Shown here: positions 10,280 to 20,990 of the stretch, piece after piece
Layout: each line of letters opens with the position of its first letter
Numbering within the stretch: the first letter of the stretch is position 1
Assembly (NCBI GenBank): GCA_022606425.2
Contig: JAHDVF020000022.1
Coordinates: forward strand, 340,908-404,907
Direction of reading: 5' to 3'
From: Lepidostoma basale
Taxonomy: Eukaryota; Arthropoda; Insecta; Trichoptera; Lepidostomatidae
Length of the DNA: 64,000 nt
Position numbers and translations under genes: made by a program
Notes under the pieces: model-generated
Told to the model about the DNA's origin: nothing
Databases searched by the model: none
The model's input: the letters and a program-made list of their open reading frames with translations, nothing else

Positions 10280-10400
10280 TCTCGTTGGTCGCAGTCTCCA
10301 TATTCAGAGTAATAAATATAGTTTTATTCTACCCTGAAAATGAAGACTGCAACGATCTACGAAACGTTAATCAAAGAGTACACCAAAGGAAACGAATATA
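10280..10400. repeat. Foldback repeat, hammerhead-like family K
   Basis: The left arm (10284-10311) and right arm (10334-10370) mirror each other around CGCAGTCTCCATATTCAG / CTGAAAATGAAGACTGC. The plus arm has CTGAAAA, T, hairpin, GAAACGTT. The same family is at 20925. Confidence 0.5.
10334..10368 (+). ncRNA. Hammerhead-like core, family K
   Basis: CTGAAAA, extra T, GAAGA...TCTAC hairpin with one mismatched pair, GAAAC, palindrome ACGT, then U17. Position 8 is A. The copy at 20933 has the fully paired stem GGAGA/TCTCC. Confidence 0.3.
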
Positions 10401-10504
10401 TCCAAGATCACAGAACATGTAAATAGTTACAATATATCAAATTTCGACGTACCATAGTGTTTTATTTGTTGAAGTTTGTCTTGGTTTAATGTGTAGATGC
10501 TCTT

Positions 10505-10745
10505 ATTTAAATTTTGATAAATTTATTAAAAATATGTTTTTTTAACTGCTTCAACTTCTATCTTTATTTCGACAGCGACCGCTTTCGCTGGGCTCACTGG
10601 CATCGACAGACTGGTCTATCGATACCAGCAAACCTGGCGAAACCGGTCGCTGTCGAAATAAATACAAAAGTGGTGGGAGTTAAAATATCGTTTTATTTAA
10701 TTATTGTTTTAAATGAATTCCCATCAAGAGATTTCAGTAAAATCA
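10505..10745. repeat. Foldback repeat, hammerhead-like family F
   Basis: Both arms are present (10571-10611 and 10617-10660). The right arm has ACCAGCAAACCTGGC, GAAACCGGTC and GCTGTCG. The outer parts carry TTTTATTTAATTATT and CATCAAGAGATTTCAG, as in other family F copies. Confidence 0.65.
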
Positions 10746-10749
10746 CTCG

Positions 10750-11525
10750 ATTATCTTAAATTTTGATAGTCAGATTGAATGATTTTAACTCATATTAACT
10801 TTCCAGATTATAAATATTCCTATACGGAAGTCGGTTGACACCACAATCTTTGAAGTTCGCCATCTTGCATTCTAAATATATGGGTACTTTATTACAATCG
10901 TGATATAGCTTTATGGATAGGTCAGGATGAATGTAGTAAACTTTCTTCTTGATGAGCTATAAACACTCCATTTTCACATGAGAGATATACCTACTATAAA
11001 TATGATTTGAAAATAGAATTATTAAAATAATGTTACGCTTGAGTTGTGAGCAGTAGGACATGTATGCAAATATTTTAATATTTTTATACTGCATTTGAAT
11101 AGTTTTTAGAAACAGCAATGATTTATGATTAATAAGGGATACTACATAAGGGGGCAATTATTATATATTGCAGTGTTTTTTTATATATATATTTTAAATT
11201 CACACTATTGTAAAATACAATATATAATTGATTCCGTTGTCTATATATCTTGTTTATACGCGGTAATTGATTTTAGATAATGGCGAATTTATATGAATTA
11301 AAACACTTCAGATTATTTCTCTTAAGTTCTTTCGAATGTATTATACCTTACTCATTAGGAGAAGTTATAAAGTAGTTGAATCCACGTGCGTAGAAATTAA
11401 AATATAATAAAAAAAATGTTGTCCCATTTTACAAATATTGAGTTACATATGTACGTCCATATTCTTACCTAGCCCTTAGTAATGTTCTCTTCTTAGCTAG
11501 TTTCAATCCAATATATTGGTTTGAG
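10750..11525. other. AT-rich stretch, nothing recognised
   Basis: No supported feature. Confidence 0.5.
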
Positions 11526-11790
11526 CAAAGTGTAACATTTTTGCTGGTTTTTGGGCCTTTTATGTGGTAGTTCCCGTAACATTTTTAAATAGCAGATTAT
11601 TTGAATCCAATTATTGTATACAACTTTTTAGCTTGATAGGTAGCTAATCTATCGCCATTTTAGTGTCGAGAGAATTCTACACCAAACCAAGGACAACGTG
11701 ACAATCACACTGCTATCAGCGGAAATCGAACTTGGGACCTTAGGTGTGGCAGACATAGCTCTTGCCACCCTGTCACGAAGATCGTCGAAT
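11526..11790 (-). repeat. tRNA-derived SINE, copy 3
   Basis: On the minus strand a degenerate tRNA-like head (GTGACAGGGTGG) leads to a decayed B box, then the SINE body and the 3' segment with CGGGAACTACCACATAAAAG. It is older than the copies at 21469 and 3444. Confidence 0.75.
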
Positions 11791-11865
11791 TGTTATTAAG
11801 TTTAAAATAAGTATTTTTTTGTTATGTTTTGATGCTGATTCTTAATACTGTTGAATACGGGTGTA

Positions 11866-12136
11866 CGAGGGCTGCGATATTTTTGGCCTAGTAATGAAAA
11901 AAATAAGTATGATCGAAATTGGTTTTATTGTTTTTCTAAATATTCTCCATGAAGATCAATACAATTTTTCATGCGTTTGAACCAATTCTCGAAACACTTT
12001 TTCCACTCCGATTGAGGTACTCCAAAATAAGCGTTTTGAACGCATCAACCGCGTCTTCGGGTGTCTGAAAACGTTGACCACGTTATTTGTTTTTGATGTG
12101 CGGGACCAATAAGAAGTCATTGATTGGGTGCCAAAT
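11866..12136 (-). mobile_element. mariner-like transposon fragment, transposase C-terminus
   Basis: One end is a mariner-style terminus (TA then CGAGGGCTGCGATATTTTT). On the minus strand the frame encodes VPQSEWKKCFENWFKRMKN followed by CIDLHGEYLEKQ, a typical mariner transposase C-terminus. The other end is lost at about 12136. It is a different lineage from the element at 55324. Confidence 0.75.
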
Positions 12137-12867
12137 TAAAAAATGTCAATGTTACCAATGGAAACATTGGATGGCGCCTGGCAACACTCCTTATTGCCAA
12201 GGCCAGAAATATAATATACGAGTAATAATAATATCAAATATATAATAATAATAACAATAATAATATAGTATATAATATATAGTATATAGTATATAATAAT
12301 AATATCGTAAGTAGCAACGCTCGTATACTCTGATTCTACAATATTCATTATTTCGTTATACCTTGTTTTTCAGTAATGAACCAGTTAATTAAATTCTTAT
12401 TCTAAATATCGCTGTGCTACCCCTGGTCTTATTATATCGCACCTTGAAGAATTGACTGGAATGCTTAAGGGGTTAGGCCACTCTAGGATTTTCTAAAAAT
12501 CGTTTTTTTGTTTTTTGTTTTAAATGGTCCCTTGGCACCTCAAAAATAATGTCACAAACGATTATGGCCGGGAAATAACTATAATTATTTGTTTTTCAAA
12601 GTATAGTACAAGGCTGCCAGCGGCTTTTTATGACCGGAACGAAGGACGGTATTTTAGGGGATTAGAATAAGTAAACGGCAGATGTATTTGGAACTATTTG
12701 CCACTTGTTTAGACTATTGGTTGTTTTGTCTTCAAAAATGTCGGTTTTAGTCAGTTTCATACAGTAAAACATTCGAGAAGGACGCTATTTGATGAACGTT
12801 TTTTTTTTATCAAAAATTGTGCTAACTTTTTTTTTAGTTTTGTGAGTGTTATTGATTCGTTTTTATA

Positions 12868-13452
12868 ATGAGTGACAAAGTGTATTATAGTCAAAAAAGT
12901 GCAAAAGAGACAGGTACATACAGCAAGAGACCAACAAATTTCAGGAAGAAGACCGCTGAATCGACACGAGTTAGAGGCACCAGAGAGTTAGTGAATTGAA
13001 TGTTATCCGTCCGCGAAAATATTGAAGCAATCGGAAAATATGTACGATATTGAAGTGAATCTAGGTTTTAGTTATCGTATGATAAACTTTATTGTAGTTT
13101 TTTCAGCTATTTCAAACATTGTCGTTTGTAAAGTATGCAAATCGCAAGTGAAATTTATGGAAAGTAGTAAGCGGTAAAACTGTGTTGGATATAGCTGCGG
13201 ATATTGCAGTTTGCGTGTACAATGACGGCTTTGCTTCAATTTTGCACATAATTAAAGCGATGGTTTAGACATCGGCCCGAACAGCTACGAAATATGCTTG
13301 GGGATTAACAATGAGCGCATAAAGCTTGCAGAGAGATCGCTGTCTGAAGCTGCAAAAGAGTGGAGGATCGCTTTAAAATCCAATAGAAAAGAAATGGAAG
13401 AGCAGGACACTGATCTAGAAGGCCTATTATATATAGAGGGCACCGCGGATTA
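12868..13452 (+). pseudogene. Kolobok-like transposase remnant
   Basis: The N-terminal part begins MSDKVYYSQKSAKETGTYSK and soon meets a stop. After a deleted middle, a C-terminal motif VLDIAADIAVCVYNDGFAS is readable near 13185-13245. It resembles the AANIAVCIFNDGF-like region near the end of a common insect Kolobok-type transposase. The DDE residues are not recoverable, so this element is non-autonomous. Confidence 0.6.
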
Positions 13453-13529
13453 AAAGTATTGAAAAAAAAATAATGACTTTCTATAACTTAAAACGCGTTT
13501 ATCTCAAATCTACACTTTTCAAGTTGGCC

Positions 13530-13840
13530 GCACCAATAATTCAAACAATTTTCGACCAATTCACTTCAAATTTTAACCAGACCTTCAAAAATGTATTGTG
13601 CATAAAAGTACGTAGGATTTTTTTTTTATATAGCATAGTTAATTTTTTATGAACCATTTTCTGGCGATTTTTCTGCGAAATTTGCATGTTTTGGCTTTGG
13701 AAGTGCGCCATTCAGCCAAAAATCAATATATCAAAAATATCCTACGTACTTTTTTAGCTGTTGTTAAGTACAATACAAAAAAAAAATTGTAACTTAACAT
13801 AATTCAAAATTTACAGGAATTGTTGGTGCGGCCGTGGACC
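13530..13840. repeat. Nested inverted repeats inside the Kolobok element
   Basis: GGCCGCACCAATAATTC near 13531 pairs with GAATTGTTGGTGCGGCC near 13817. Inside it, AAAGTACGTAGGATTTTT pairs with ATCCTACGTACTTTT. These subterminal palindromes lie between the coding remnant and the right end. Confidence 0.55.
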
Positions 13841-14041
13841 CTTTAAAAATATAGAGGTCTTCTGAGAAACGCTGCAGAGCCGCCATTTTTAAATAAATTA
13901 TTCTCAAAAATACGTTTTACAGTCAATCATATGTACAATAAACTCCTATCTTTGAAAGCTCGATTTATTTTATACTTTTCCTGAAAAAAAATCTTAAAAA
14001 ACCCTATTTTTTTCGGTCTCTAGAGTGGCCTAACCCCTTAA

Positions 14042-14690
14042 TGAATTTATATAATATTCGTCGGGCTGACTTCTGACGTCAATCTTAAGTGAGTTTTCTC
14101 TTGGCATGTTCTGAAATATTACATTAAAATTATTTATACTGATTCGGTTAGCCAGATGCGAAGGAATGGGGAGAACCGAAATGAAAACAAACAAATCTCT
14201 GTAAATACAGGAAATGATGAAAGCAGAATGGAAATCATACAAGTGTATTGGTTTCGCAAACGCGTAACCTGCGATATTTTATGATCTCTCGTACGGTAGC
14301 TGAAATAAGATTTTAAAGGAAACGGATTTAACTAGACATTTTTATATAATTTTGTTGTTTGCCGGTTTCCGTTAACTTTGGATAAAGTTCGCAAGCATTG
14401 AGACCTTTAAAAGTCTGCAAGGTTTTATACTGTTTGAATGGTGAATTGAAAAATGGTTTTACTTGGTTTTACCTACATACAGCGTCCTTGGTCTCTTGAT
14501 TAAATAAGAAAATTTAAATATGTTGAAAATTTATAAGCAAACATTTTTCATTTTGCTCGCTACAAAACGCCTGCGTAAACAAAAGTCGAATGAACGCTTT
14601 AAAATCAATGTTTGGGCGAATATTTTTACACGGATATGTTATGTAAGTTAACCGATTTTTTTCTACTTCGAATATACCAAAAACATTAAT
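14042..14690. other. AT-rich stretch, nothing recognised
   Basis: No supported feature. Confidence 0.45.
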
Positions 14691-14693
14691 AAC

Positions 14694-14830
14694 TAGTCAT
14701 CACGCCTTATCCTCGAAGGGATAGGCAGAAAGAATGGATCGCCACACTGTTCTTTCCTGACATACTCTATCCCTTTCTAAACATTCATACACCGTGCCAT
14801 GCACGCTTGTCGATCTATTTGAGACGTTTA
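14694..14830 (-). repeat. LINE-A 3' end fragment
   Basis: The minus strand holds the final coding segment (GAACAGTGTGGCGATCCATT, CTTTCTGCCTATCCCTTCG) and the ATGACTAG-like tail. Truncated at 5'. Confidence 0.65.
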
Positions 14831-15009
14831 ATTAATAAATTTTTCATCATTCACGCTAATGTTATATATTGTATATATTTTTCTTTATCAAAAATAATTA
14901 CACTAGACTTATTTACATTCATCCAAAAACCACAACGTTGTATTTCGTCGCATAAAAGGTATTATATAAAATGAGCACATCCATTTAAACAAAACAATAT
15001 CTAGGTATA

Positions 15010-15350
15010 CTCCTAGATGCAAACTGTCTTCAGACAACAAGCCAATTGAGCATGTTTCAAAGTTCAAATATCTTGGTGTCCAAATTCTAACCACATTGAC
15101 TTATATAACGAAGTCAGTGAACAGTCTAATATAGTTTCCCCAATGACTGGTTGTTTGAACAACAATGTATGGAGAAACAACCATATGGCGAACAAACAGC
15201 AAAGTACGAATTTATTAAACCCGTGTTAAACCGATAATGACCTATGGTGTAGAGACATGAGCAGATACAACACGTACTAAAGCTCTTCTGAGAACCTCAG
15301 AGATTAAAACTCTTCGCGCCATTGCAAGAAAAATAATGGACAGAGAGACA
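15010..15350 (+). pseudogene. LINE-B reverse transcriptase tail, upstream part
   Basis: IEHVSKFKYLGVQI (end of the RT palm/thumb), then a VKPIMTYGVET stretch and TSEIKTLRAIARKIMDRETE. The last segment matches the start of the copy at 25131. The element resumes at 15725 after an inserted LINE. Confidence 0.65.
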
Positions 15351-15354
15351 GAGT

Positions 15355-15722
15355 AATGATGATGATTTATATAGTGCTATTTTTGTGAGAGATTCACTTC
15401 AAGGGCGCTCAACGTCCGGAAAGCTTCTCTTAAAAAGAAAAGTTTTAAGATAGCTTCTGAAAACTCCTTCGTCGTCTTGATTGCGGATATTGTAGGGCAG
15501 CCTGTTCCACGCCGTCGGTCCCGCGATGCCAAAAGCGCGATCTGCGAAGTTTGAAGCTCCTTGGCGCCGCGGGACGAGAAGTTTGTGTGTTGCTTCTTCC
15601 TTCGAGGATCGTAGAGTTGACTGCCGAGGGTTCAAATCTATCAGCTTGCAAAGTTCTGTGAGGTATTGGGGCGCTCGTCCATGTAAGGCCTTGTGAACAA
15701 GTAAGAAATCAGAACTAAGGAA
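15355..15722 (-). pseudogene. CR1-like LINE 3' end inserted in LINE-B
   Basis: The minus strand encodes VHKALHGRAPQYLTELCKLI, then FADRAFGIAGPTAWNRLPYN and FRSYLKTFLFKRSFPD. This is the usual C-terminus of CR1/L2-type ORF2 proteins. Downstream come the conserved 3' stem-loop (CGCCCTTGAAGTGAATCTCT) and an ATC-rich tail. Confidence 0.8.
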
Positions 15723-15724
15723 AA

Positions 15725-15935
15725 ACTCTAATACTGAGGATATCGTGAGATGGAGCATAACGAGAAGACGATTCTGGCGAGACCATGCCCACAGAACCCA
15801 CACACCGATGCAAATAGGATATCCGTAGGCCAACGTCCACGTGGCAGGCCACCGAACTTGGGGATAGAAAGCTGGTTTTCCCTTCGCAAGAGGAGGCAAA
15901 ATCCGAGACAACAGACCACCCTATATAATTGAATA
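15725..15935 (+). pseudogene. LINE-B downstream part and 3' end
   Basis: ISNTEDIVRWSITRRRFWRD matches the IREICEVDDIIRWSRQRKRDW segment at 25190. GQRPRGRPPNLGIESW and RQQTT follow. It continues the fragment 15010-15350 with the intervening CR1-like insertion removed. Confidence 0.65.
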
Positions 15936-15939
15936 AGAA

Positions 15940-16430
15940 AATATATTTAATCTTGAGCTAAAAACTATACTCTGTTTTAAGCCCAAGTTAAAATGACAGC
16001 TAAGTTCTGGAAGATTCGGGCAATCAACTTAAGAATTAGGTCACGATGAACCTCAAACTCTAGCTAGGATTTTACCCGGGAACGCCATAAATAACTTCGA
16101 ATTCGTCTTTTCATTGAACCTTTTTTTATATTGTTTTATGCAAAATTATTTAATGTGTTTCATGAATTTATTTACTTTCGCCCCTTTTCTCCGGGTATTA
16201 AAACGAATGTTTCATATAATATGTGTGTGTAACTATCTCATCGTTATATTTATAATGATTAACATGCATAATATTTTTTAACTATTCACTTTAAACTTGC
16301 TATCTAATTCGTTTATATATGTTTTTTCTTTCAACCGTTTCAAACATGTAAATGTAACATTTAGTTAGTTTTTAACGACAATATCACCCATTTTTTTATT
16401 TTATCGGAATAACGTCATAATATTTGAATA
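15940..16430. other. AT-rich stretch, nothing recognised
   Basis: No supported feature. Confidence 0.45.
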
Positions 16431-16434
16431 TATA

Positions 16435-16660
16435 TTTTTTTAAACATTACACATATTTCGAGTCACAGATTCTCCTTTTCAGTGTAGAAATTTTAAAATA
16501 TCTACACTGAAAAACAATGTTTTAAAAATCAAATATTCAAATGTGAATCCACAAATCTAAATGATGGCGAATATATAAGTAATACCCGAGGATAGAGGAG
16601 GTCACATCTGAAACATGTCGTGTGTAGTGTTTTTATTCTGTGAAAATATTTAATAAATAA
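16435..16660. repeat. Foldback-like repeat, hammerhead-like family H (weak)
   Basis: A TTTTCAGTGTAGA / TCTACACTGAAAA palindrome lies between ACATATTTCGAGTCACAGA (left) and GAGGTCACATCTGAAACATG then TCGTG (right). The right end has GAAAC followed by the ACATGT palindrome and C, as in family A. The stem II equivalent is degenerate. Confidence 0.35.
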
Positions 16661-16799
16661 ATGTGGATTATACAGTGTTAATAATTCTAATTTATATCTA
16701 TAATAATAATAATTTGACCAATGAAATGCGTTACTGTTTTTGGTGCACATTTCACTACCGGAATGTTTGAACAAAGAACTTTACTTAACCTTTTGCTAG

Positions 16800-16940
16800 C
16801 GGACAAGGTACAATCCGTAGATTTCGTGTTAGGCAATCCTGCCTAGCCCCGTAAGGTCTTCCCCCGCGGTCCGGGCGAGTTGGAGGTACCTCCCGGGTAG
16901 GTAGTGATGTGACCTGGTTTCCTACCACGTGTATCGATTT
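16800..16940. other. GC-rich patch of unknown origin
   Basis: A GC-rich island (CCCCGCGGTCCGGGCGAG, CCTCCCGGGTAGGTAG) in AT-rich DNA. It may be a retrotransposon untranslated region. No ORF or terminal repeat was identified. Confidence 0.3.
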
Positions 16941-17164
16941 TGTGCATTGTATCGTTCCAGTTTGCTCTCTTTATTCTATATTTATACCTCCATATCCCTG
17001 TCACTACAAATATTAACCTATCTTTTATTCATATTTTCAAAACGTGAAATTTCGTTTATTGTACTTACAGACTAGAGAGTTTCAATTAATATGTGTTCAC
17101 GGTATGAATCTTATTAATATTTATTTTATTATAAAGAAAATGTTTTATTTCACGTTTTATAGTT

Positions 17165-17235
17165 TCAACCTGTTTCGGCAGATGGGGAACGTGCTGACGA
17201 AACCGCGCAATACTAAAAAAAACAATTGAATAAAA
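17165..17235. repeat. Degenerate family E hammerhead-like foldback
   Basis: CCTGTTTCGGCAGATGGGG mirrors CGTGCTGACGAAACCGCG. Flanked by AT-rich family sequence. Confidence 0.4.
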
Positions 17236-17249
17236 CCAAATATAATGTA

Positions 17250-17545
17250 AACTGTTAAATAATTAATACGAATGAAAAAACTTATGTTTTTCTAAAAGTT
17301 TTATTATATTGTTTTATTGTATTATATTATGACATGTTTCGCCCTTCTAAGGCATTATCAAATGTGTGATCTAAGGCATTATCAAACATGTCATAATATA
17401 ATAAAACAATATATGTGTATCTAAGGCATTATCAAACATGATGTGTATCAAACATGTCATAATATAATAAAACTTCTAGAAAAACATCACAAGTTTTTTC
17501 ATTCGTATTAATTATTTAATATGGAGTTTTACATCATTGTTCAAA
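17250..17545. repeat. Foldback element, hammerhead-like family A, rearranged
   Basis: Outer arms (TTAATACGAATGAAAAAACT / AGTTTTTTCATTCGTATTAA) enclose several partial copies of the inner unit GACATGTTTCGCCC...GGCATTATCAAA. The inner unit is repeated in tandem, suggesting slippage or template switching. Confidence 0.65.
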
Positions 17546-17614
17546 AAACAATAAAGTAAACTGTTAAATTAAATAACTTTGTTTTTTGTATTACAGTTGT
17601 ATTTTATTTTACGC

Positions 17615-17650
17615 GACAGCTGTTTCATCAACCTATGTTGACATCATCAG
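17615..17650 (-). ncRNA. Hammerhead-like ribozyme motif, family B, minus arm
   Basis: Minus strand: CTGATGA (full consensus), extra T, stem II GTCAAC-ATAG-GTTGAT, GAAAC, stem III palindrome ACAGCTGT, C17. The only departure from the classical core is the extra base after A9, which is known from a viroid hammerhead. Stem I pairing with the flanks is weak. Self-cleavage is untested. Confidence 0.5.
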
Positions 17651-17680
17651 GTGTTACAATAATGTATATTATTGTAACAC

Positions 17681-17716
17681 CCGATGATGTCAACATAGGT
17701 TGATGAAACAGCTGTC
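17681..17716 (+). ncRNA. Hammerhead-like ribozyme motif, family B, plus arm
   Basis: CCGATGA (one change, U4 to C), extra T, the same stem II, GAAAC, ACAGCTGT, C17. Confidence 0.4.
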
Positions 17717-17919
17717 GCGTAAAATAAAATACAAAAAACAAAGTTATTTAATTCAACAATTTAAAATGTTAAGGTATCATAGTGTTTCGGCCAAAACAAT
17801 GGATCAAATATATGTTGTAAAGATTTTTTTGTTATTTTCATTTGAACATGCCTTAAAAAGGCTTAACATTTCATTCCCATAAAAAAAAAATCTTCAAAAA
17901 AACAAAGTTTTCTTTCGCT

Positions 17920-18085
17920 TTATTAATGTGTTAACATTGTGAAATTCCATTGTTAATTTGGAAGTAGAATTTGTAACACTGTTTTATCAACTTTAATAAG
18001 TGGATCAAACAGTGTTACAAAGTCTCCTCCCAGTTTTAATTCGTATTAATTATTTAATATGGAGTTTACCATCATAGTTAAATAA
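17920..18085. repeat. Foldback repeat related to families A and D
   Basis: TTTGTAACACTGTTTTATC pairs with GATCAAACAGTGTTACAAA. The left flank repeats GTGTTAACATTGTGAAATTC (family D/G end) and the right flank has TCGTATTAATTATTTAATAT (family A end). Confidence 0.5.
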
Positions 18086-18089
18086 ACAT

Positions 18090-18680
18090 TAAATTCATTA
18101 TTTTGATTGTTTATCTTTTACCGAGATTTATCATTGAACAACATTAATATGTTACAGTTTAGAATTACTCTACAGGCATTTAATTAAAGATTACAACTGA
18201 TGGTTTTTAAAAAAAAAACACTTGTCTATTATTACGTTGTCTCGACTCGACCACTGCACTTGCATCTACGTCAACATTCCTAAGAAGCCAACTAATAAAC
18301 TTTAGTCTGCTTTCAATGCGGCAGTCTTCTGCGGAAACGGTACTATGGTTAGTTACTTTTATTTGCTGAGGGCAAATTGTCAAAGTATCAGCTCTTATTA
18401 ATATTATGATGTAAGCTAATACGTATTATATCGACATGGAATATACCATATCTGAAATACTATGGTGGCTTGGATATTAGTGAAAATACAACTTTGAATC
18501 TGTACGCGAACATTGCACATCTTATTCATTGAAGTACAACTTTCGATAAGAATGAATTTCTGTAATATAATAAATGACGAATTTTGTATCGATTAAGACC
18601 CTGTTTTTTCCACTCTTGAGTTAATTTTTCTCGATGTGTTTTGATGGATTTACACCGTCATCACCGAGAGAACGATACTA
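18090..18680. other. AT-rich stretch, nothing recognised
   Basis: No supported feature. Confidence 0.45.
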
Positions 18681-18683
18681 ACC

Positions 18684-18994
18684 ATAGGTTCCCAACCTTT
18701 TCTGGACCACCGCCCCCTTTACAAGAAAAATATTTCCAACGCCCCCTCTCCCATAAGAGTTATATCAAATATTAAAATGTTTATTTTCACTTGATACAAT
18801 TTCATCTATTCGTGTATCAAAACATGTTTAATTGCGCGAATCGCGTTTTTACTTACCAAATTGCAAGACTTGTCACCAAATAAGTCGAAAGTCTGTAGTT
18901 TTTTTTACCTGCCCACGCCCTCGCTGTGCCATCTCGAAGCCCCCTTATTTTCTCTGGGTCTTCTACTGTCACCCTGAAAGTCCACAAGGGGACG
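18684..18994 (+). mobile_element. hAT-type non-autonomous remnant
   Basis: It starts AGGTTCCCAACCTTTTCTGG, the style of hAT ends, and contains CCCCC-rich patches (GCCCCCTTTACAAG, CAACGCCCCCTCTCCC). The same order occurs reversed at 48118-48567. The right terminus is lost. Confidence 0.6.
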
Positions 18995-19018
18995 TTGTTT
19001 TAGTGTTTTAATTCATAA

Positions 19019-19765
19019 AAAAAATCGTCATTATAGAATTCCACAGTGTTAACGCCTTAAGTTTATCTAAAATTTATAATTAATGATTTTGCGTACTTAC
19101 TTGCATTATTACGGCTATTTTGTAAATATAATTTTTGTTAACAATTTTACACTATAAATGTACACTCTAAGAGCACACCCTCGAGAGTTTTGCCCAGATG
19201 CCCAGCTTGCGAAGCGCAGCGATAAAGGAATACGGAGAAGACAAGAGTTTGAACCAGTCTCAGCTATAATATAGTTTATTTAAAAACATATAATTTTATT
19301 GGCCACCCAACTTATATAATTTATAGTCGCTTCCTTTTACCGACGATTGTGAATCGAAATTGAATATTTTTATTGATTGCATATTATTCGCTCCGTAACG
19401 CGTGTGGGTGTCTCCGCGAGCAGGGCATTGACGTGATTCTGGGCGTTGCATAATAAATTGTACGAGTATATCTATATGCTCGCATACACCATACACCACA
19501 CGGCACACACAGTGAGTCACAGCGGCGGACATGGGCAGGTGTTCCCGTTCTGAGCGAGGTTCCTAAAGATGATTTTTATATAACGTCATTATGTCCAGAT
19601 ACTTACTTCTAGGGCGTTTTGCGCCTGTGAGACAGGATAGTTGACATTTTACTTTTATCGGTACGCATCTAATGTACGATAGTAATAATAATATATAAAA
19701 AAAAAAACATTATATCGGATTCTTCATCTTTTTTATGTGTCATGCGGGTCCTCCCGACAACGACT
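19019..19765. other. No gene; repeat-terminal word at its left end
   Basis: 19019-19062 carries AATCGTCATTATAGAATTCC and CAGTGTTAACGCCTTAAG, shared with 6307 and 50660. The rest, including a slightly GC-richer part at 19380-19550, shows no recognisable feature. Confidence 0.45.
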
Positions 19766-19769
19766 ATCT

Positions 19770-20000
19770 CTTGAGAGTACATGTCCTTGTATTGCGCTGT
19801 CCTAAACAGCGTCTCGACTGTTTTGATCCCCCCTCCAATCACGTATGCTCCGGAGCCAGCAGATCTGTCTTTTCACCACACCTCGACGATCCTCTATTTT
19901 GGCCTTTATGATTAGGTGCATCAGCTCGAACTTCTCTCCTCTGAGTACATGCCCCTGGTAGGACACCTTCCGGACCTTAACCACCCTACGTATTTGAACG
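19770..20000 (-). pseudogene. LINE family C fragment
   Basis: The minus strand encodes YQGHVLRGEKFELMHLII, then KAKIEDRRGVVKRQICWLRS and IRDWRG, the tail motif also seen at 39245-39535. Truncated on both sides. Confidence 0.65.
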
Positions 20001-20004
20001 TACG

Positions 20005-20920
20005 TGATACGTTCACTATGACTGTATCATTCTGCGCTATCCCGTATCACGTACGCGCTTGAGAAAAAGTAATGTACCTAAAATGTACAAACTGTTAGGG
20101 ATACGCGCGTGTTCCAACAACACTCGAGTACAAGTCTTCATAAATATGATAGTTTTACAAGGGGCAGGCGAAGTCTGCGGACGAGTATTTGACGTTTCGT
20201 AATTTAAAAAAATTAAATTAATATATAATTAAATTTCATTAATAAAAAACCTGCTTTTTGCACGTTTTTCGGAAAATAACCCAAAGGTAGGGCGGTTAAT
20301 GTCAGATTAGACACTTCAATTAGATGTGTACATAATATAATCGTGAATAAGAGGATTTTAAAAGAGATTTCGTTTCGTTTGTATTGAAGTAACAATTACC
20401 AATCAAGACGCCTTGCATATTCCATATTTAGAAGTCGTATTTTTTATTCTTTCTATACAATTTTTGACATAGAGTTTTCCAATGACAATCAATATAATAA
20501 TAATTTCTTTGAATTTCCGCATTCCCATGTGGCGGTCCATCCTCGCTGGATGCGATTTCGTTAATTAGCTACCTAGTATGCGGTAGTCTGACTTATGATC
20601 TACAATATTTGGAGTTTCGTCGTGGGACACGTTAAATAGATTTTCTAGCAATCCTTGGCTTCTATTATCAGAGTGGGCTTGAAGGTTTATTGGATAGTGG
20701 TGTGGTTATATAGGACTTTTTAATCTAGTATGCATAGTTTATAATTTATTCTTGTGAGAATAATGATTCACCAAAAATAATAATATTTATTTAGTCCATT
20801 CTGTTGTTTTTTAGTCAGCCACCTTAAAGTTCAATAGTCGATATGATCTTTTGATAATTAAGCGCAGATGTTTCTTTCTCACTCTCACACTGCCGGCGAC
20901 ACGGCACACTTGTATAACGA
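20005..20920. other. AT-rich stretch, nothing recognised
   Basis: No supported feature. Confidence 0.45.
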
Positions 20921-20924
20921 CCCT

Positions 20925-20990
20925 CTATAGTTGGAGACTGTAACGATCTCCGAAACTTTGGTCGGGTTACGCGGATATACCCAAGAAAAA
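20925..20990 (+). repeat. Hammerhead-like family K fragment
   Basis: Hairpin GGAGA-CTGTAACGA-TCTCC followed by GAAAC and TTTGGTC. The upstream box has decayed to CTATAGT. The stem is fully paired, unlike the copy at 10342. Confidence 0.35.

Larger units (their letters stand above)
12469..14037 (+). mobile_element. Kolobok-like DNA transposon, TTAA target duplication
   Basis: Terminal inverted repeats start GGGGTTAGGCCACTCTAG at both ends, with exact TTAA duplications at 12465-12468 and 14038-14041. That combination fits the Kolobok superfamily (piggyBac also uses TTAA). The internal frame (12868-13450) fits Kolobok-type transposases better. Length 1569 bp. Confidence 0.7.
17553..17765. repeat. 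Foldback element, hammerhead-like family B, both arms
   Basis: A long inverted repeat: AAATAACTTTGTTTTTTGTA on the left, its complement on the right, joined through TGTTACAATAATGTATATTA. Each arm has a complete hammerhead-like core facing outward. Confidence 0.75.

Noticed and set aside
16800..16940. Possible host exon or CpG promoter
   Set aside because: GC-rich but without splice signals, ORF or relatives. Left as unassigned.
17325..17470. CRISPR-like short repeats
   Set aside because: Repeats are irregular, part of foldback arms, and the genome is eukaryotic.
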